From: Arthrobacter sp. Y81
Lineage (GTDB): Bacteria > Actinomycetota > Actinomycetes > Actinomycetales > Micrococcaceae
Assembly (NCBI RefSeq): GCF_002929335.1
Contig: NZ_PJIL01000009.1
Span: forward strand, 149,086-213,085
Direction of reading: 5' to 3'
Length of the DNA: 64,000 bases
Shown here piece by piece: positions 26,927-35,933 of this stretch. The stretch's first letter is position 1; each line of letters begins with the position of its first letter. The position numbers and the translations under genes were made by a program. Below the pieces are notes generated by a model. It had not been told where the DNA came from, did not search any database, and saw only the letters and a program-made list of their open reading frames with translations.

Positions 26927-27586
26927 ATGACAACCGTTGACGAGGGTGTTGGGGGCGCCCTTTCGGCCCAGGAGCTCGTTGATCTCTTGCGCAACGCGAT
27001 TATCCGGGGCGAACTCGTGCCGAAGCAGCGGCTCGTGGAAGCCGACCTGGCGGACGAGTACGGGGCCAGCCGGGGCAACGTCCGCGTCGCCTTGTCCGAG
27101 CTGAGCGTCGAGGGCCTTGTCGAACGTGTCCAGAACCGCGGAGCGCGGGTGAGGGCCGTCTCCGTCGAGGAGGCGCTGGAGATCACTGAGGTGCGCGCCG
27201 CACTTGAAGCGCTGTGCGCCCGGAAGGCAGCAGAGAGAATATCCGACGCTGAATCAGAAGAACTCCGGGGGCTCGCCAAGGAGATGGAGGAAGCCGTCGA
27301 ACGCGGCGACAGGGAGTCGTACTCGGCGTGCAATCAACGTCTCCACGCCAAGATCATCGCGGTGAGCGCGCAGAAAACTGCCGCGGCGACCATTCAGCGG
27401 CTGCGCGGGCAGGCCGTGCGCTTTCAGTTCCAGCTGGCGCGCCAGCCCGGACGCCCCCATGTTTCACTTCCGCAGCATCTGGCCATTATCGACGCGGTGT
27501 GCCGGCACGACCCGAACGGGGCCGCCGAGGCAATGCGGCTGCACCTGGAAAGCGTCGCGGACGCCATCCGCGCCACCAATAGCTGA
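26927..27586 (+). CDS. GntR family regulator of the lig cluster
   Basis: 219-residue FCD-type GntR repressor. Winged HTH at about 13-60 (LVDLLRNAIIRGELVPKQRLVEADLADEYGASRGNVRVAL), then a helical effector domain. The ATG at 26927 follows GGAGGGGGC; the frame is open further upstream but without a site. Divergent from the tautomerase gene, with paired ATTGT-type inverted repeats between, so it most likely regulates the pathway in response to PDC, oxalomesaconate or a related acid. Confidence 0.9.
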   Translation: MTTVDEGVGGALSAQELVDLLRNAIIRGELVPKQRLVEADLADEYGASRGNVRVALSELSVEGLVERVQNRGARVRAVSVEEALEITEVRAALEALCARKAAERISDAESEELRGLAKEMEEAVERGDRESYSACNQRLHAKIIAVSAQKTAAATIQRLRGQAVRFQFQLARQPGRPHVSLPQHLAIIDAVCRHDPNGAAEAMRLHLESVADAIRATNS

Positions 27587-27671
27587 CCCCGCCGCTGTCC
27601 AGGATCCGTCCGCCAAGGGAGTCGGTGCGGCCGGTCGGGGCTCGGTCATGCTTCCTAGCGACGGGAGGCAA

Positions 27672-27717
27672 CAAACGGACGACGACGGCGGGAGGTCCCG
27701 CCGTCGTCGTCCGTTTG
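27672..27717. repeat. Intergenic palindrome 11 (perfect, with paired triplet insertion)
   Basis: A 46-base inverted repeat: 22-base perfect arms and centre GG. The left arm has GACGACGACGG and the right arm CCGTCGTCGTC, that is one extra GAC and its matching GTC relative to the consensus. Outer CAAAC/GTTTG also pair. Between convergent genes. Confidence 0.93.
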
Positions 27718-27743
27718 CGTTTGCCGCAGTGCAGCGGCGGAGG

Positions 27744-29120
27744 TTAGTGCCAGAGCCCCAGCGCGAACTCCGCGATCACGGTGGAGAGCAGGAACGACGC
27801 GGTGATGGCGAGCAGCCCGACGGGAATGATCTTCCAGCCGATGTTTTTCAGCAGCGGGATGTCCTTGCCGAGCGACAGGCCGGCCAGGGTCAGCATGACA
27901 GTGGCGATGGACAGGAAGTCAACGGTTTTCACCATCGCGTTGAGCGGCTCGGCACCGAAGAACCACGGGCTGGAGATGAACGCCCCGATCGTGGTGATGA
28001 ACACGATCGCGGAGATCTTCCGGGTGATCCTGGCCAGGAGGAGGCTGAAGAGCACCAGGGCCAGCAGGATGGCGTAGCCGCCGACGATGGACCAGCTGAA
28101 TCCCTTGGCCGCGATCGAGGCCGTGGCCACGCCGAGGACGGTCAGGACCGAAAGGGAGAGCCAGAGCGGCAGCGTGATGGCTGCCGATGACGCGGCGACC
28201 TGTTCCCGGAATTTGCGGTTGGCGTCAGCCTGGGCTTCTTCCCGGTCGATGTCTGCCTGCGTCCTTTCGGCGGGGGCGCCGGACGTGACGGCAGCGGTTT
28301 CGCGGGCCGTCTGCTTGCGGGTCAGGAATCGGTAGAAACGGTCGGCGAGCGGCAGGGCCACGTAGATTCCGACGTATACGCCCAGGACCGTGGTGATCAG
28401 GTTGGAGATGGCGGCCATGGCGAGGATGGCCTCCTGGTCGCCGGGGTAGGCGCCGATGATGCTGGCTGCGGAGGCGGCCATCATCGAGCCGGAACCCACG
28501 CCCGCACCCATTGCCAGGGCCAGGGGGTCGAAGATCCTCCAGTTGGCCACGAGCGAGGTCAGCAGGGTGATGAACACGGCGCCGAAGAGGGTGCCGAAGA
28601 CATACATGGCAAGGACGCCGCGGTACTGGTCGGAGTCGGGACCGTACTTTTCGGAGACCATGGCGAAGGAGGGCTCGCGGTCCAGGGAGAAGGTGGCACC
28701 GACAGTTGCCTTGCCCATGCGCAGCAGGACGGCCAGCGGGAGTGCCAGTACAACGGTTCCGAGCAGATGGCCGATCTCCTGCAGCAGCAGCGCCGGTCCG
28801 GCCTTGATGAGGCTGGGGAGGCTGGGGCCGATGTTGAAGGCAAGCCGGGCCACCAGCAGGAACACGGCCACGCCCACCAGGGCGGCCGCCACCCGCTGGA
28901 GGTCCAGGCCGAGGGGCTTGAACTTCTGGACCGAGGTCAGGAGGCCGAGGATGAGGCCCCAGACCATGGGGAAGACGATGATCGAGCCGATGCCCAGATC
29001 GATCTTCAGCTGGCCGATGAGCTGGACGGTGACGGCGATGGCGAGGGCCAGCGCCGCAACGGGAAGCGTCAGCTTGGTTCCGGCCCTGGTGACCGGAGCG
29101 GTTGTGGTGCTGGTACTCAT
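27744..29120 (-). CDS. DUF3100 family membrane protein
   Basis: 458-residue polytopic protein of the DUF3100 family, function unestablished. About 12-13 hydrophobic helices in two halves separated by a charged region (about residues 262-295, rich in RTQADIDREEAQ). Gly/Ser/Met-rich segments such as ALAMGAGVGSGSMMAASAAS look like substrate-path helices, so a transporter is the best guess. Its ATG overlaps the stop of the M20 hydrolase gene (four bases), tying it to that enzyme; import of the N-acyl amino acid the hydrolase cleaves would be logical. Confidence 0.82.
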   Translation of the reverse strand: MSTSTTTAPVTRAGTKLTLPVAALALAIAVTVQLIGQLKIDLGIGSIIVFPMVWGLILGLLTSVQKFKPLGLDLQRVAAALVGVAVFLLVARLAFNIGPSLPSLIKAGPALLLQEIGHLLGTVVLALPLAVLLRMGKATVGATFSLDREPSFAMVSEKYGPDSDQYRGVLAMYVFGTLFGAVFITLLTSLVANWRIFDPLALAMGAGVGSGSMMAASAASIIGAYPGDQEAILAMAAISNLITTVLGVYVGIYVALPLADRFYRFLTRKQTARETAAVTSGAPAERTQADIDREEAQADANRKFREQVAASSAAITLPLWLSLSVLTVLGVATASIAAKGFSWSIVGGYAILLALVLFSLLLARITRKISAIVFITTIGAFISSPWFFGAEPLNAMVKTVDFLSIATVMLTLAGLSLGKDIPLLKNIGWKIIPVGLLAITASFLLSTVIAEFALGLWH

Positions 29121-30340
29121 GGTGTGACTTCCTGTGGGTTGGGGCGGCTGAACGCGGCACCGGTGAACCGCTCGCGTTCTGTGGGGGTGGTGGCGGCGGC
29201 AGCTACGGTCCAGGCCAGGGCGAGGGCGGCCTCGAACATGACCGCGTATGCCTCCGGGGTGTCTGCCAGGGCGGCGAAGGCGTGGGAGTGGATCGGCACG
29301 TCCGCGCCCGGGATGCTCAGCCACGGGTGCAGGCTGGGGATGACCTGGGAGATGTTTCCCATGTCCGTGGAGCCGCCGCTGAGTCCGGCCGAAGGTGAGG
29401 TGTCCTTGCCGAAGGAGTCCATCGCACTGGTCCAGTGGGCCGCGAGAGCATCGTCCTGGACCAGGGGTTCGTACAGCGGTTCCGTGGCTTCAATGGTCAG
29501 TTGCGTCCCGGTGGCCAGGGCGGCGCCCTCGAAGCAGCGCCGCACCCGTTCCAGCAGCGCTTCGTACTCCGGCAGGGTGAAGGCGCGGCATTCGAAGTTC
29601 ACCACGGCCCGCTCGGGAATGATGTTGGTGACGTGCCCGGCCTCGGCGACGTACAGGGCAATCCTGTGGTCGCCGGGGATCTGCTGCCTGAGCAGGCCCA
29701 CGGCAACCTGGCTCAGCACCGCGGCGTCGGCGGCGTTCACGGCCTGGTGCGGAGCGGCCGCTGCGTGCGCTGCCTTGCCGGTGAATGTTGCCTGGTACCG
29801 CCCCACGGCCTGGGCGCTGGTCCCGGCCGGGTTGTAGGTCAGGCCGTCCTGGACCGGGTGAACCATGAGTACCAGGCCCACGCCGTCGAAACCGCCGCGT
29901 TCGAGCATAAGGACTTTGCCGCCGCCGTGCTCTTCGGCCGGGGTGCCGATGGCTTTGAGGGTGATGCCCAGTTCATCGGCCAGCGGGGCCAGCGCCAGTG
30001 CTGCGGCAACTGAGGCTCCGGCGATCAGGTTGTGCCCGCACGCGTGGCCGATCTGGGGGAGCGCGTCATACTCCACGCACAGGGCGACGACGAGGTCGCC
30101 GCTGCCGGCGGTCGCCGTGAAGGCGGTGGGCAGGCCGCAGCTGCCGCGTTCAACCCTGAAGCCGCCCTCTTCGAGCAGCGCGGCGGCCGCCTCGGCGGAA
30201 CGGGTTTCCTCGAAGGAAATTTCGGGGTTGGCGTGCATGCTCCTGGCCATGACATGGACGCTCGGTTTCCACCGGTCCACTCCCTCGCTGAGCTCAGCCC
30301 TCAGGGAATCGGCGGGTCTGGATGTGTCTGTAAGTTCCAC
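29117..30340 (-). CDS. M20 family metallopeptidase / amidohydrolase
   Basis: Di-zinc hydrolase of the M20D class (aminoacylase, p-aminobenzoyl-glutamate hydrolase-like), 407 residues from a GTG at 30340. Visible: MHANPEISFEETRSAEAAAALLEE, the metal motif GHACGHN, the general-base region GTPAEEHGGGK, and the second metal segment toward SHAFAALADTPEAYA. The GTG start has only a weak ribosome site. It cleaves an amide bond in a small substrate and is coupled to DUF3100 downstream and an ALDH upstream. Substrate unknown. Confidence 0.87.
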   Translation of the reverse strand: MELTDTSRPADSLRAELSEGVDRWKPSVHVMARSMHANPEISFEETRSAEAAAALLEEGGFRVERGSCGLPTAFTATAGSGDLVVALCVEYDALPQIGHACGHNLIAGASVAAALALAPLADELGITLKAIGTPAEEHGGGKVLMLERGGFDGVGLVLMVHPVQDGLTYNPAGTSAQAVGRYQATFTGKAAHAAAAPHQAVNAADAAVLSQVAVGLLRQQIPGDHRIALYVAEAGHVTNIIPERAVVNFECRAFTLPEYEALLERVRRCFEGAALATGTQLTIEATEPLYEPLVQDDALAAHWTSAMDSFGKDTSPSAGLSGGSTDMGNISQVIPSLHPWLSIPGADVPIHSHAFAALADTPEAYAVMFEAALALAWTVAAAATTPTERERFTGAAFSRPNPQEVTP

Positions 30341-30354
30341 GGGTCTCTGCCTTG

Positions 30355-30410
30355 CTGGTAGGAAAGGGCTGGTAGGAAAGGGCTGGTAGGAAAGGGCTAG
30401 TAGGAAAGGG
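30355..30410. repeat. 14-bp tandem repeat across a stop codon (4 units)
   Basis: Four tandem units of CTGGTAGGAAAGGG (the fourth is CTAGTAGGAAAGGG). The fourth unit contains the ALDH stop codon (complement CTA at 30397-30399) and its last codons; the other three fill the gap to the M20 gene. Confidence 0.92.
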
Positions 30411-31944
30411 AAGGGAAGGGGGAGCCCGCCGCGCGGGTGGGCACCCAGATCGCCTTGGTCTGCGTGTACTCGTCCAGCACGCCGGGACCGGAGGACCGCC
30501 CGTGGCCCGAGTCGCCGAAGCCGCCGAACGGGACGGCCACGTGGATGGTCTTGTATGAGTTGATCCAGAACGTGCCGGCCCTGACCGAACGCGCCACGTG
30601 GTGGGCCCGGGAAACGTCCGAGGTCCACACGGCCCCCGCCAGGCCGAAACTGGTGCTGTTGGCCCGGGCGATTGCTTCCGCCTCGGTGTCGAAGGCATCC
30701 GCGCCGACCACCGGGCCGAAAACCTCGGTGGTCTCCAAACGGTTCTGCGGCGTCACGCCGTCCAGCAGGGTTGGCATCACCCAGTGGCCGCCGGCCAAGG
30801 CCGAATCAGCGAGGTGCGACGGAAGCGCGGATCCGGTGATCCGGCGCCCGCCGTCCTGCACGCCGGCGTCGATGAGGGAGTTGACGGTGGCGAACTGCTG
30901 GGCGGTGATGATGGGGCCCACCTCGGTGTCGGCGCTCAGCGGATCCCCGACGCGGAGGCGGCCGGCCCGGTCCGCGACCAGCTCCACGAACCTGTCGTGC
31001 ACACGCCGTTCCACGAGGAGCCGGGACCCTGCCACGCAGGACTGCCCCGCCCCGGAGAAGATGGCCGAAATGGCGCCGTCTGCCGCCCGCTCGAGGTCGG
31101 CGTCGGCGAACACGATGTTGGCGGACTTGCCGCCGAGTTCCAGCAGGGCCGGAATGCCCGCCTGGGCAGCGGCCACCGCGACGCGGCGCCCGGTGGGCAC
31201 GGAGCCGATGAAGCTGACTTTGCCCACGCGGCGGTCCGATGTGAGGGCTGCGCCGACCGTCTGGCCAAGCCCCGGAGCGACGTTGAAGACACCGTCCGGC
31301 AGCCCGGCTTTGTGGGCCAGCTGTGCCACCCGGATGGTGGAGGCCGGTGTGAACTCGCTGGGCTTGATGATCACGGCGTTGCCGGCGGCCAGGGGTGCGG
31401 CGGAGTTCCAGCCGGCGGTGAACATCGGCGCGTTCCAGGGCGTGATGGCCACGACGACGCCCCACGGCACCCGCTCGGTATAGGTGTGCCAGGATCCGGG
31501 CACGGGGATGGTCTGCCCGGTGAGCTTGTCCGCCCAGCCGGAGTAGTAACCGAACATTTCGGCCACCTTGGCCGCTTCCACCCGGGCATCGCGGATGGGT
31601 TTTCCGGTGGTGGCCGATTCCAGGATGGCCAGCTCTTCGGTGTGGGCCTCCAGCGTGCGGCTGACATTCCGGAGGATGGCCGCGCGCTCAAATCCGTTGA
31701 GTTCGCCCCAGGCCGCGGCGCCGCGGACGGCGCTTTCCAGGATGTCCCGCGCCCCATCGGCGCCCGGATCGGCGTAGGTGGCGAAGGGTGCGCCGGTGGC
31801 GGCCGCGGTCAGCGTGATGCTTTCCCCGCTGCCCGGCACCACCTTGCCGTCGATGAAGGCGCCGAGGCCGCCGGGGAAAGCCGCGTCGAGGACGGCGCGG
31901 GCGGTGTCCGTTGAGGATGAACTGGGTGCTGTTGTGATGGTCAC
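30397..31944 (-). CDS. Aldehyde dehydrogenase family protein
   Basis: 515-residue NAD(P)+-dependent ALDH. Catalytic Glu in LLELGGKSAN and Cys in FSGAGQSCVAGSR; the Rossmann loop FIGSVPTGRR and the VVAITPWNAP motif are intact. Starts at GTG 31944 with AAGGA upstream. The last eight residues (SPFPSLSY) are encoded in the 14-bp tandem repeat, so unit-number changes would alter the C-terminus or stop. Second metabolic gene of the RpiR-led operon; oxidises an aldehyde, probably derived from the dehydrogenase product. Confidence 0.9.
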   Translation of the reverse strand: MTITTAPSSSSTDTARAVLDAAFPGGLGAFIDGKVVPGSGESITLTAAATGAPFATYADPGADGARDILESAVRGAAAWGELNGFERAAILRNVSRTLEAHTEELAILESATTGKPIRDARVEAAKVAEMFGYYSGWADKLTGQTIPVPGSWHTYTERVPWGVVVAITPWNAPMFTAGWNSAAPLAAGNAVIIKPSEFTPASTIRVAQLAHKAGLPDGVFNVAPGLGQTVGAALTSDRRVGKVSFIGSVPTGRRVAVAAAQAGIPALLELGGKSANIVFADADLERAADGAISAIFSGAGQSCVAGSRLLVERRVHDRFVELVADRAGRLRVGDPLSADTEVGPIITAQQFATVNSLIDAGVQDGGRRITGSALPSHLADSALAGGHWVMPTLLDGVTPQNRLETTEVFGPVVGADAFDTEAEAIARANSTSFGLAGAVWTSDVSRAHHVARSVRAGTFWINSYKTIHVAVPFGGFGDSGHGRSSGPGVLDEYTQTKAIWVPTRAAGSPFPSLSY

Positions 31945-31954
31945 GCGGGGGTCC

Positions 31955-32884
31955 TTAAGCGCGGGGTGCGGTGGCTGCGGCCACGGGAATGGCGGGAGTG
32001 CCGGCGCGGGTGATGGCGGGGGCAACCATGCGGGCTATTTCGGTGAAGTCGGCGGCGGGGCCGAGGGCGGCCAGGGCTTCCTGCCACTGGCCGACGACGG
32101 CGGCGAGCAGGGCGGGGTTCTCGCCCTTTTGCCGGGCAACGTCCACCGCCAGGGCGGCGTCGCGGGCCATAAGGCCCAGGGCGAAGCCGGAATCGTGGGT
32201 GCCGGAGAGCACCCAGTTGGGGTACATGTTGGCGGAGACTTTGCTGCCGCCGGAGGCTGCGCTGATGCTGGCCGCGGCGGTGCCCGGATCGATGCCGTAG
32301 GCCTTCGCGACGGCGAGGGCTTCGCCCACGGCCACGAGGTTGGCGGCGGCCAGGACGTTGTTCAGCAGCTTGACGACGTTGCCGCTGCCCGGGCCGCCGA
32401 TGTGGCTGTATTTTCCGCCGGTCAGTGCGTTCAGCACGGGCTCGGCCGCGGCGAGGGCTGCTTCGCTGGCTCCGACGAAGGCGCTGAGGGAACCGGTGGC
32501 GGCGCCGTCCCGGCCACCGGAAACAGGCGCATCCACAAACGCGGCGCCGTTCGCTTCGGCCAGGGATGCCATTGCCGCGCTGGTGGCCGGTTCGGAGGTG
32601 GTGGTGTCAACGATGGCGACGGTTCCGGGGGCGCTGAACAGGCCGGACACGGTGGCTTCGACAACCGCTGCCGACGGCAGGGAAAGCACCACGTAGGGCG
32701 TTCCGGCCAGCGCGTTGGCCTCCTTCACCGTGGCAATGCCGCGTGCCTCGGCGGCTGCCCTGGCGGCTTCGGAGGGGTCGAAGCCAGTGACCTGCCAGCC
32801 GGTCCGGTGCAGGGTGTCTGCCATGGCTCCACCCATCGCGCCGAGGCCGATGACGGCTATGCGGCGGTCGATGCTGGTGTTCAT
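31955..32884 (-). CDS. NAD(P)-dependent oxidoreductase (3-hydroxyisobutyrate dehydrogenase family)
   Basis: Beta-hydroxyacid dehydrogenase, 309 residues. Rossmann motif GLGAMGGAMA (residues 13-22), substrate motif DAPVSGGRDGA, and the catalytic Lys in GSGNVVKLLNNVL; all typical of HIBADH/tartronate-semialdehyde reductase. Ten bases separate it from the ALDH gene downstream. A good ribosome site (AAGGAG) precedes the ATG. Substrate presumably a 3-hydroxy acid formed in the same pathway. Confidence 0.9.
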   Translation of the reverse strand: MNTSIDRRIAVIGLGAMGGAMADTLHRTGWQVTGFDPSEAARAAAEARGIATVKEANALAGTPYVVLSLPSAAVVEATVSGLFSAPGTVAIVDTTTSEPATSAAMASLAEANGAAFVDAPVSGGRDGAATGSLSAFVGASEAALAAAEPVLNALTGGKYSHIGGPGSGNVVKLLNNVLAAANLVAVGEALAVAKAYGIDPGTAAASISAASGGSKVSANMYPNWVLSGTHDSGFALGLMARDAALAVDVARQKGENPALLAAVVGQWQEALAALGPAADFTEIARMVAPAITRAGTPAIPVAAATAPRA

Positions 32885-32976
32885 TGGATGCTCCTTGGGG
32901 TGTTGCTGAAGTTCGGAAGAGGTGTGGGACGGATGGACGGGCCGGTGATGGAGGCGCTCCCGGTCCTGGAATGCGC

Positions 32977-33870
32977 TTAGTCCAAGAAGATGTCCAGGTC
33001 TTTCCAGAGCTGCTGGGTCCGGCGGATGGTTTCGCGGCTGCGTTCGGGGTGGGCAGCCTCCATTCCGGTCAGCAGGCCATAGACCGCCGAGTTGGCTGCC
33101 GTGACGGACTGGAAGAAGGAGATGCCTTCGGAGGCGACCACCAGCAGGTGGTCTGCGATCGTGGCCAGGCGGCCGCGTCGCATGTCGCTGATGGCCACGA
33201 CCTTCACGCCGGCCTGATGCGCCGCCTCCGCTGCGGCGATGATCTCGCGCATGGAGCGCCACATGTTGATCACCACCAGGACATCGCCGGGGCCGAGCCT
33301 GTTGACGCTGGAGGCGAGGTGGACCCCGCCGCGGGGCTCCAGGGTGATGGGGTAGCCCATGATGGTTCCCAGATGTGCCATGACGCTGGCCGGGCCAGCG
33401 AAGGAACCCATGCCCACCACGGTGATCGACCGTGCCTCGGCCAGCGTCGCGATGGCTGACTGGGCCTCGTCGGCGGTGTTCGCGTCGAGGGTGAGGCGGA
33501 GATTTTCGATGTCGTGGTTCAGCGCATCGTGGAGCGGGCTGCGGTGTGCGCCGTGTTCCACCAGGGTGTCCTCGGTGGAGATCATCACCAGGTAGCGGGC
33601 GCGCAGTTCGCGCTGGAGGTCCGGCCAGCCGCGGTAGCCCAGGTGCTGTGCGGCCCGGACCACGGTGGAGTTGTTTACATCGGCACGCTGCGCGATCTCC
33701 GCGATGTCCGCGTAGGAGGACAGCTGCGGATTGCGCACGATGACCTCCACTACCCGGCCCTGGGCTTTGGTCAGGAGGACGTCCGGCAGGGCGTCGCCGA
33801 GCCAGGCGGATGCCGGATCGGAGGCGCCGTTGCTGCTGGCGGAATGACCGGGCGATGCCGAACTGGACAC
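32977..33870 (-). CDS. MurR/RpiR family transcriptional regulator
   Basis: 297-residue regulator with an N-terminal HTH_6 domain (about 32-105, YADIAEIAQRADVNNSTVVRAAQHLGYRGW) and a C-terminal SIS sugar-isomerase-like domain (about 125-260, VVGMGSFAGPASVMAHLG). It begins at GTG with AGAGAAGAG upstream. First gene of the operon; the SIS domain normally binds a phosphorylated sugar or related acid. A TGCAAT/ATTGCA operator lies upstream. Confidence 0.9.
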   Translation of the reverse strand: MSSSASPGHSASSNGASDPASAWLGDALPDVLLTKAQGRVVEVIVRNPQLSSYADIAEIAQRADVNNSTVVRAAQHLGYRGWPDLQRELRARYLVMISTEDTLVEHGAHRSPLHDALNHDIENLRLTLDANTADEAQSAIATLAEARSITVVGMGSFAGPASVMAHLGTIMGYPITLEPRGGVHLASSVNRLGPGDVLVVINMWRSMREIIAAAEAAHQAGVKVVAISDMRRGRLATIADHLLVVASEGISFFQSVTAANSAVYGLLTGMEAAHPERSRETIRRTQQLWKDLDIFLD

Positions 33871-33931
33871 GGCGGGAACTCTTCTCTGTAATCTGGATCA
33901 CTCTGCAATGGCGTTTGCATCAAATGTACTA

Positions 33932-33947
33932 TGCAATTTGGATTGCA
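33932..33947. promoter_or_regulatory. Candidate RpiR operator
   Basis: TGCAAT, TTGG, ATTGCA: a 16-bp perfect inverted repeat 62 bases before the RpiR start. Another TGCAAT half-site is at 33904, with TTTGCA at 33914. Confidence 0.6.
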
Positions 33948-34058
33948 GTAAGAGTTTTGTGTTTCCGGGCTGTTAAACCTGGCTGGCCAACGCGGACCCC
34001 CAGCCCTTAGGCATCCCCAAAGCCGCCGCGGCCCGGCCGGCGCCGCGCGCGTCCCTGG

Positions 34059-35933
34059 TCACCCCAGCAGGTCGTCCTCGTAGCACCAGCGCCAGTTTTC
34101 GCCGGGTTCGATGCTCCGCATCACCGGATGGCCTGTCGACCCGAAGTGCCGGGAGGCATGGTTTCCCGGGGAGGAATCACAGCAGCCCACGTTTCCGCAG
34201 TCCAGGCACATCCTGAGGTGTACCGTCGTCGTGCCTTCCAGTGCGCAGCCCGCGCAGTAGGGGTCCGGCGGGACCTGCGGGTCCGCCGCGGACTCCAGGT
34301 GGCCGCATACGCCGCCCGGCCTCGCGATGCCCTCTCCGCCGCCCCCGCCGGAGGCGTCCAGCTCATCCAGCGAGGCGTCGAGCATCGATTCCTCGACGTC
34401 CAGCCGGTCCAGGACTTCACTGAGGACCTCGTGGGCGTACTGGCCGCCGCTCCGCAGTTCCAGTACCTTGGCCCGCTCGGCTTCCAGCATGGCGAGCCGC
34501 AGCTGGGCGTAGCGCTGGCTGGGAGTCGCCGCTTCCGACGTCGGGCGGCCCAGCCGTTCCCACGCCGCCAGCCCGCGCTCCTGGGTGCGCCGCTTCAGCA
34601 TGGCCACGACCTCCGGCGGATCGTTGTCGGTGCGCATTTCCTGCAGCCGCTCCACGCCGGCGGCGGTGGCCAGCTGCATCAGCGAGGCCTGGTTCAACGC
34701 GTCCTCGCGCGGGTCCGGGCCCCTGACCCGCAGGAGCCGGACCAGCGGCGGAAGGGTAAACCCCTGCAGCGTGAGCGTCCCGGCGACCACCACCATGGCA
34801 GCCAGGATCAGCACGGATCGGTGCTCGAGGTCAGCGGGCAGCACCAGTACCGCAGCCAGGGTCACCACGCCGCGCATGCCCGCCCAGGACACAATTGCGG
34901 CGAACTGCCACGGCGGCGCCGGGTCGTTGCGCCGCACGGACGGGATCAGCCGGGGCAGGTACGTCGCGGGAAAGACCCAGACCGGCCGGAGCAGCAGCAC
35001 TGCCAGCAGGATGACCGCACAGCCCGCCCAGATGCGGGCCGCGCCGAGGGAGTCATCCTGGACACCGTCGATGATGGTCCGGACCTGCAGTCCGATCAGC
35101 AGGAAAACGGAATTCTCCAACAGGAACTGCACTGTGTTCCAGTTGCTGCGCTGGCTCAGCCGTGCGGCGCCGTTAGGCATGGACGGCGCCTTGGTTCCCA
35201 TCACCAGACCGGTAACAACGACGGCGAGGACACCGGAGGCGTGGATCGCTTCGGCCGGCAGGTAGGCGACGAACGGCGCCATCAGCGACGTCGACGTGTT
35301 GATGGCGACGTTCCGGATCCGTTTGCGGAGCTGGGTCAGCACGTAGGCCGCGGCCAGGCCGACCACCAGGCCGCCGCCGGCCGCGAGAAGGAATCCGCCG
35401 GCGATTCCGGCGGCGGACACGGACCCCGCGATGGCGGCGATCGCAGCGCGGAGGCAGACCAGGGCGGTGGCATCGTTGACCAGTGACTCGCCCTCGAGGA
35501 TGGTGACAATCCGGCGCGGCATCCCCACCTTCCGCGCGATGGCGGTCGCGGCCACCGCATCCGGCGGCGCCACCACGGCGCCGAGGGCGATGGCGGCGGC
35601 CAGCGGGATCTCCGGAAAAAGCCACCAGACCACGTAGCCCACGGTGATGGTGCCGAAAATGACGTAGCCAACCGAGAGGAGCCCGATGGCGCGGCGGTTG
35701 GAGCCGAAGTCGAACAGCGAGGTCCGCAGCGCCGCGGCATAGAGCAGCGGCGGCAGCAGGCCCACGAGGACCAGTTCCGGGTTGAGGTCGATAGGCGGAA
35801 CGAACGGGAGGAAAGAACCGGCGACGCCGGCCAGCACCAGCAGCAGCGGCACCGAAACGTTGAGTTTCCTGCCCAGTGCACTGCCGGCGCAGACCACCGC
35901 CACGAGAACAAGCAGTCCCAGGGCGATCTCCAT
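34059..35933 (-). CDS. Na+/H+ antiporter (CPA1) fused to a UBP-type zinc finger
   Basis: 624 residues. Residues 1-410 form a CPA1 antiporter of about 12 helices, with VVAPPDAVAATAIARKVG and LEGESLVNDATALV (the conserved Asp motifs). A cytosolic helical part (410-540) follows, then a C-terminal zf-UBP domain (about 545-624: CGHLESA, CAGCALEG, CLDCGNVGCCDSSPGNHASRHF, GHPVMRS). The zinc cysteines and histidines are complete. Such fusions occur in actinobacteria; what the finger binds in cells without ubiquitin is unknown. GAGAAT lies six bases before the ATG. Confidence 0.9.
   Translation of the reverse strand: MEIALGLLVLVAVVCAGSALGRKLNVSVPLLLVLAGVAGSFLPFVPPIDLNPELVLVGLLPPLLYAAALRTSLFDFGSNRRAIGLLSVGYVIFGTITVGYVVWWLFPEIPLAAAIALGAVVAPPDAVAATAIARKVGMPRRIVTILEGESLVNDATALVCLRAAIAAIAGSVSAAGIAGGFLLAAGGGLVVGLAAAYVLTQLRKRIRNVAINTSTSLMAPFVAYLPAEAIHASGVLAVVVTGLVMGTKAPSMPNGAARLSQRSNWNTVQFLLENSVFLLIGLQVRTIIDGVQDDSLGAARIWAGCAVILLAVLLLRPVWVFPATYLPRLIPSVRRNDPAPPWQFAAIVSWAGMRGVVTLAAVLVLPADLEHRSVLILAAMVVVAGTLTLQGFTLPPLVRLLRVRGPDPREDALNQASLMQLATAAGVERLQEMRTDNDPPEVVAMLKRRTQERGLAAWERLGRPTSEAATPSQRYAQLRLAMLEAERAKVLELRSGGQYAHEVLSEVLDRLDVEESMLDASLDELDASGGGGGEGIARPGGVCGHLESAADPQVPPDPYCAGCALEGTTTVHLRMCLDCGNVGCCDSSPGNHASRHFGSTGHPVMRSIEPGENWRWCYEDDLLG

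Noticed and set aside
26872..27586. Upstream start for the lig GntR gene at 26873
   Set aside because: It would place the start inside the ATTGT/ACAAT operator; the ATG at 26927 has a strong ribosome site.
30598..31914. 438-residue plus-strand frame
   Set aside because: Antisense to the ALDH gene, which has all catalytic motifs.
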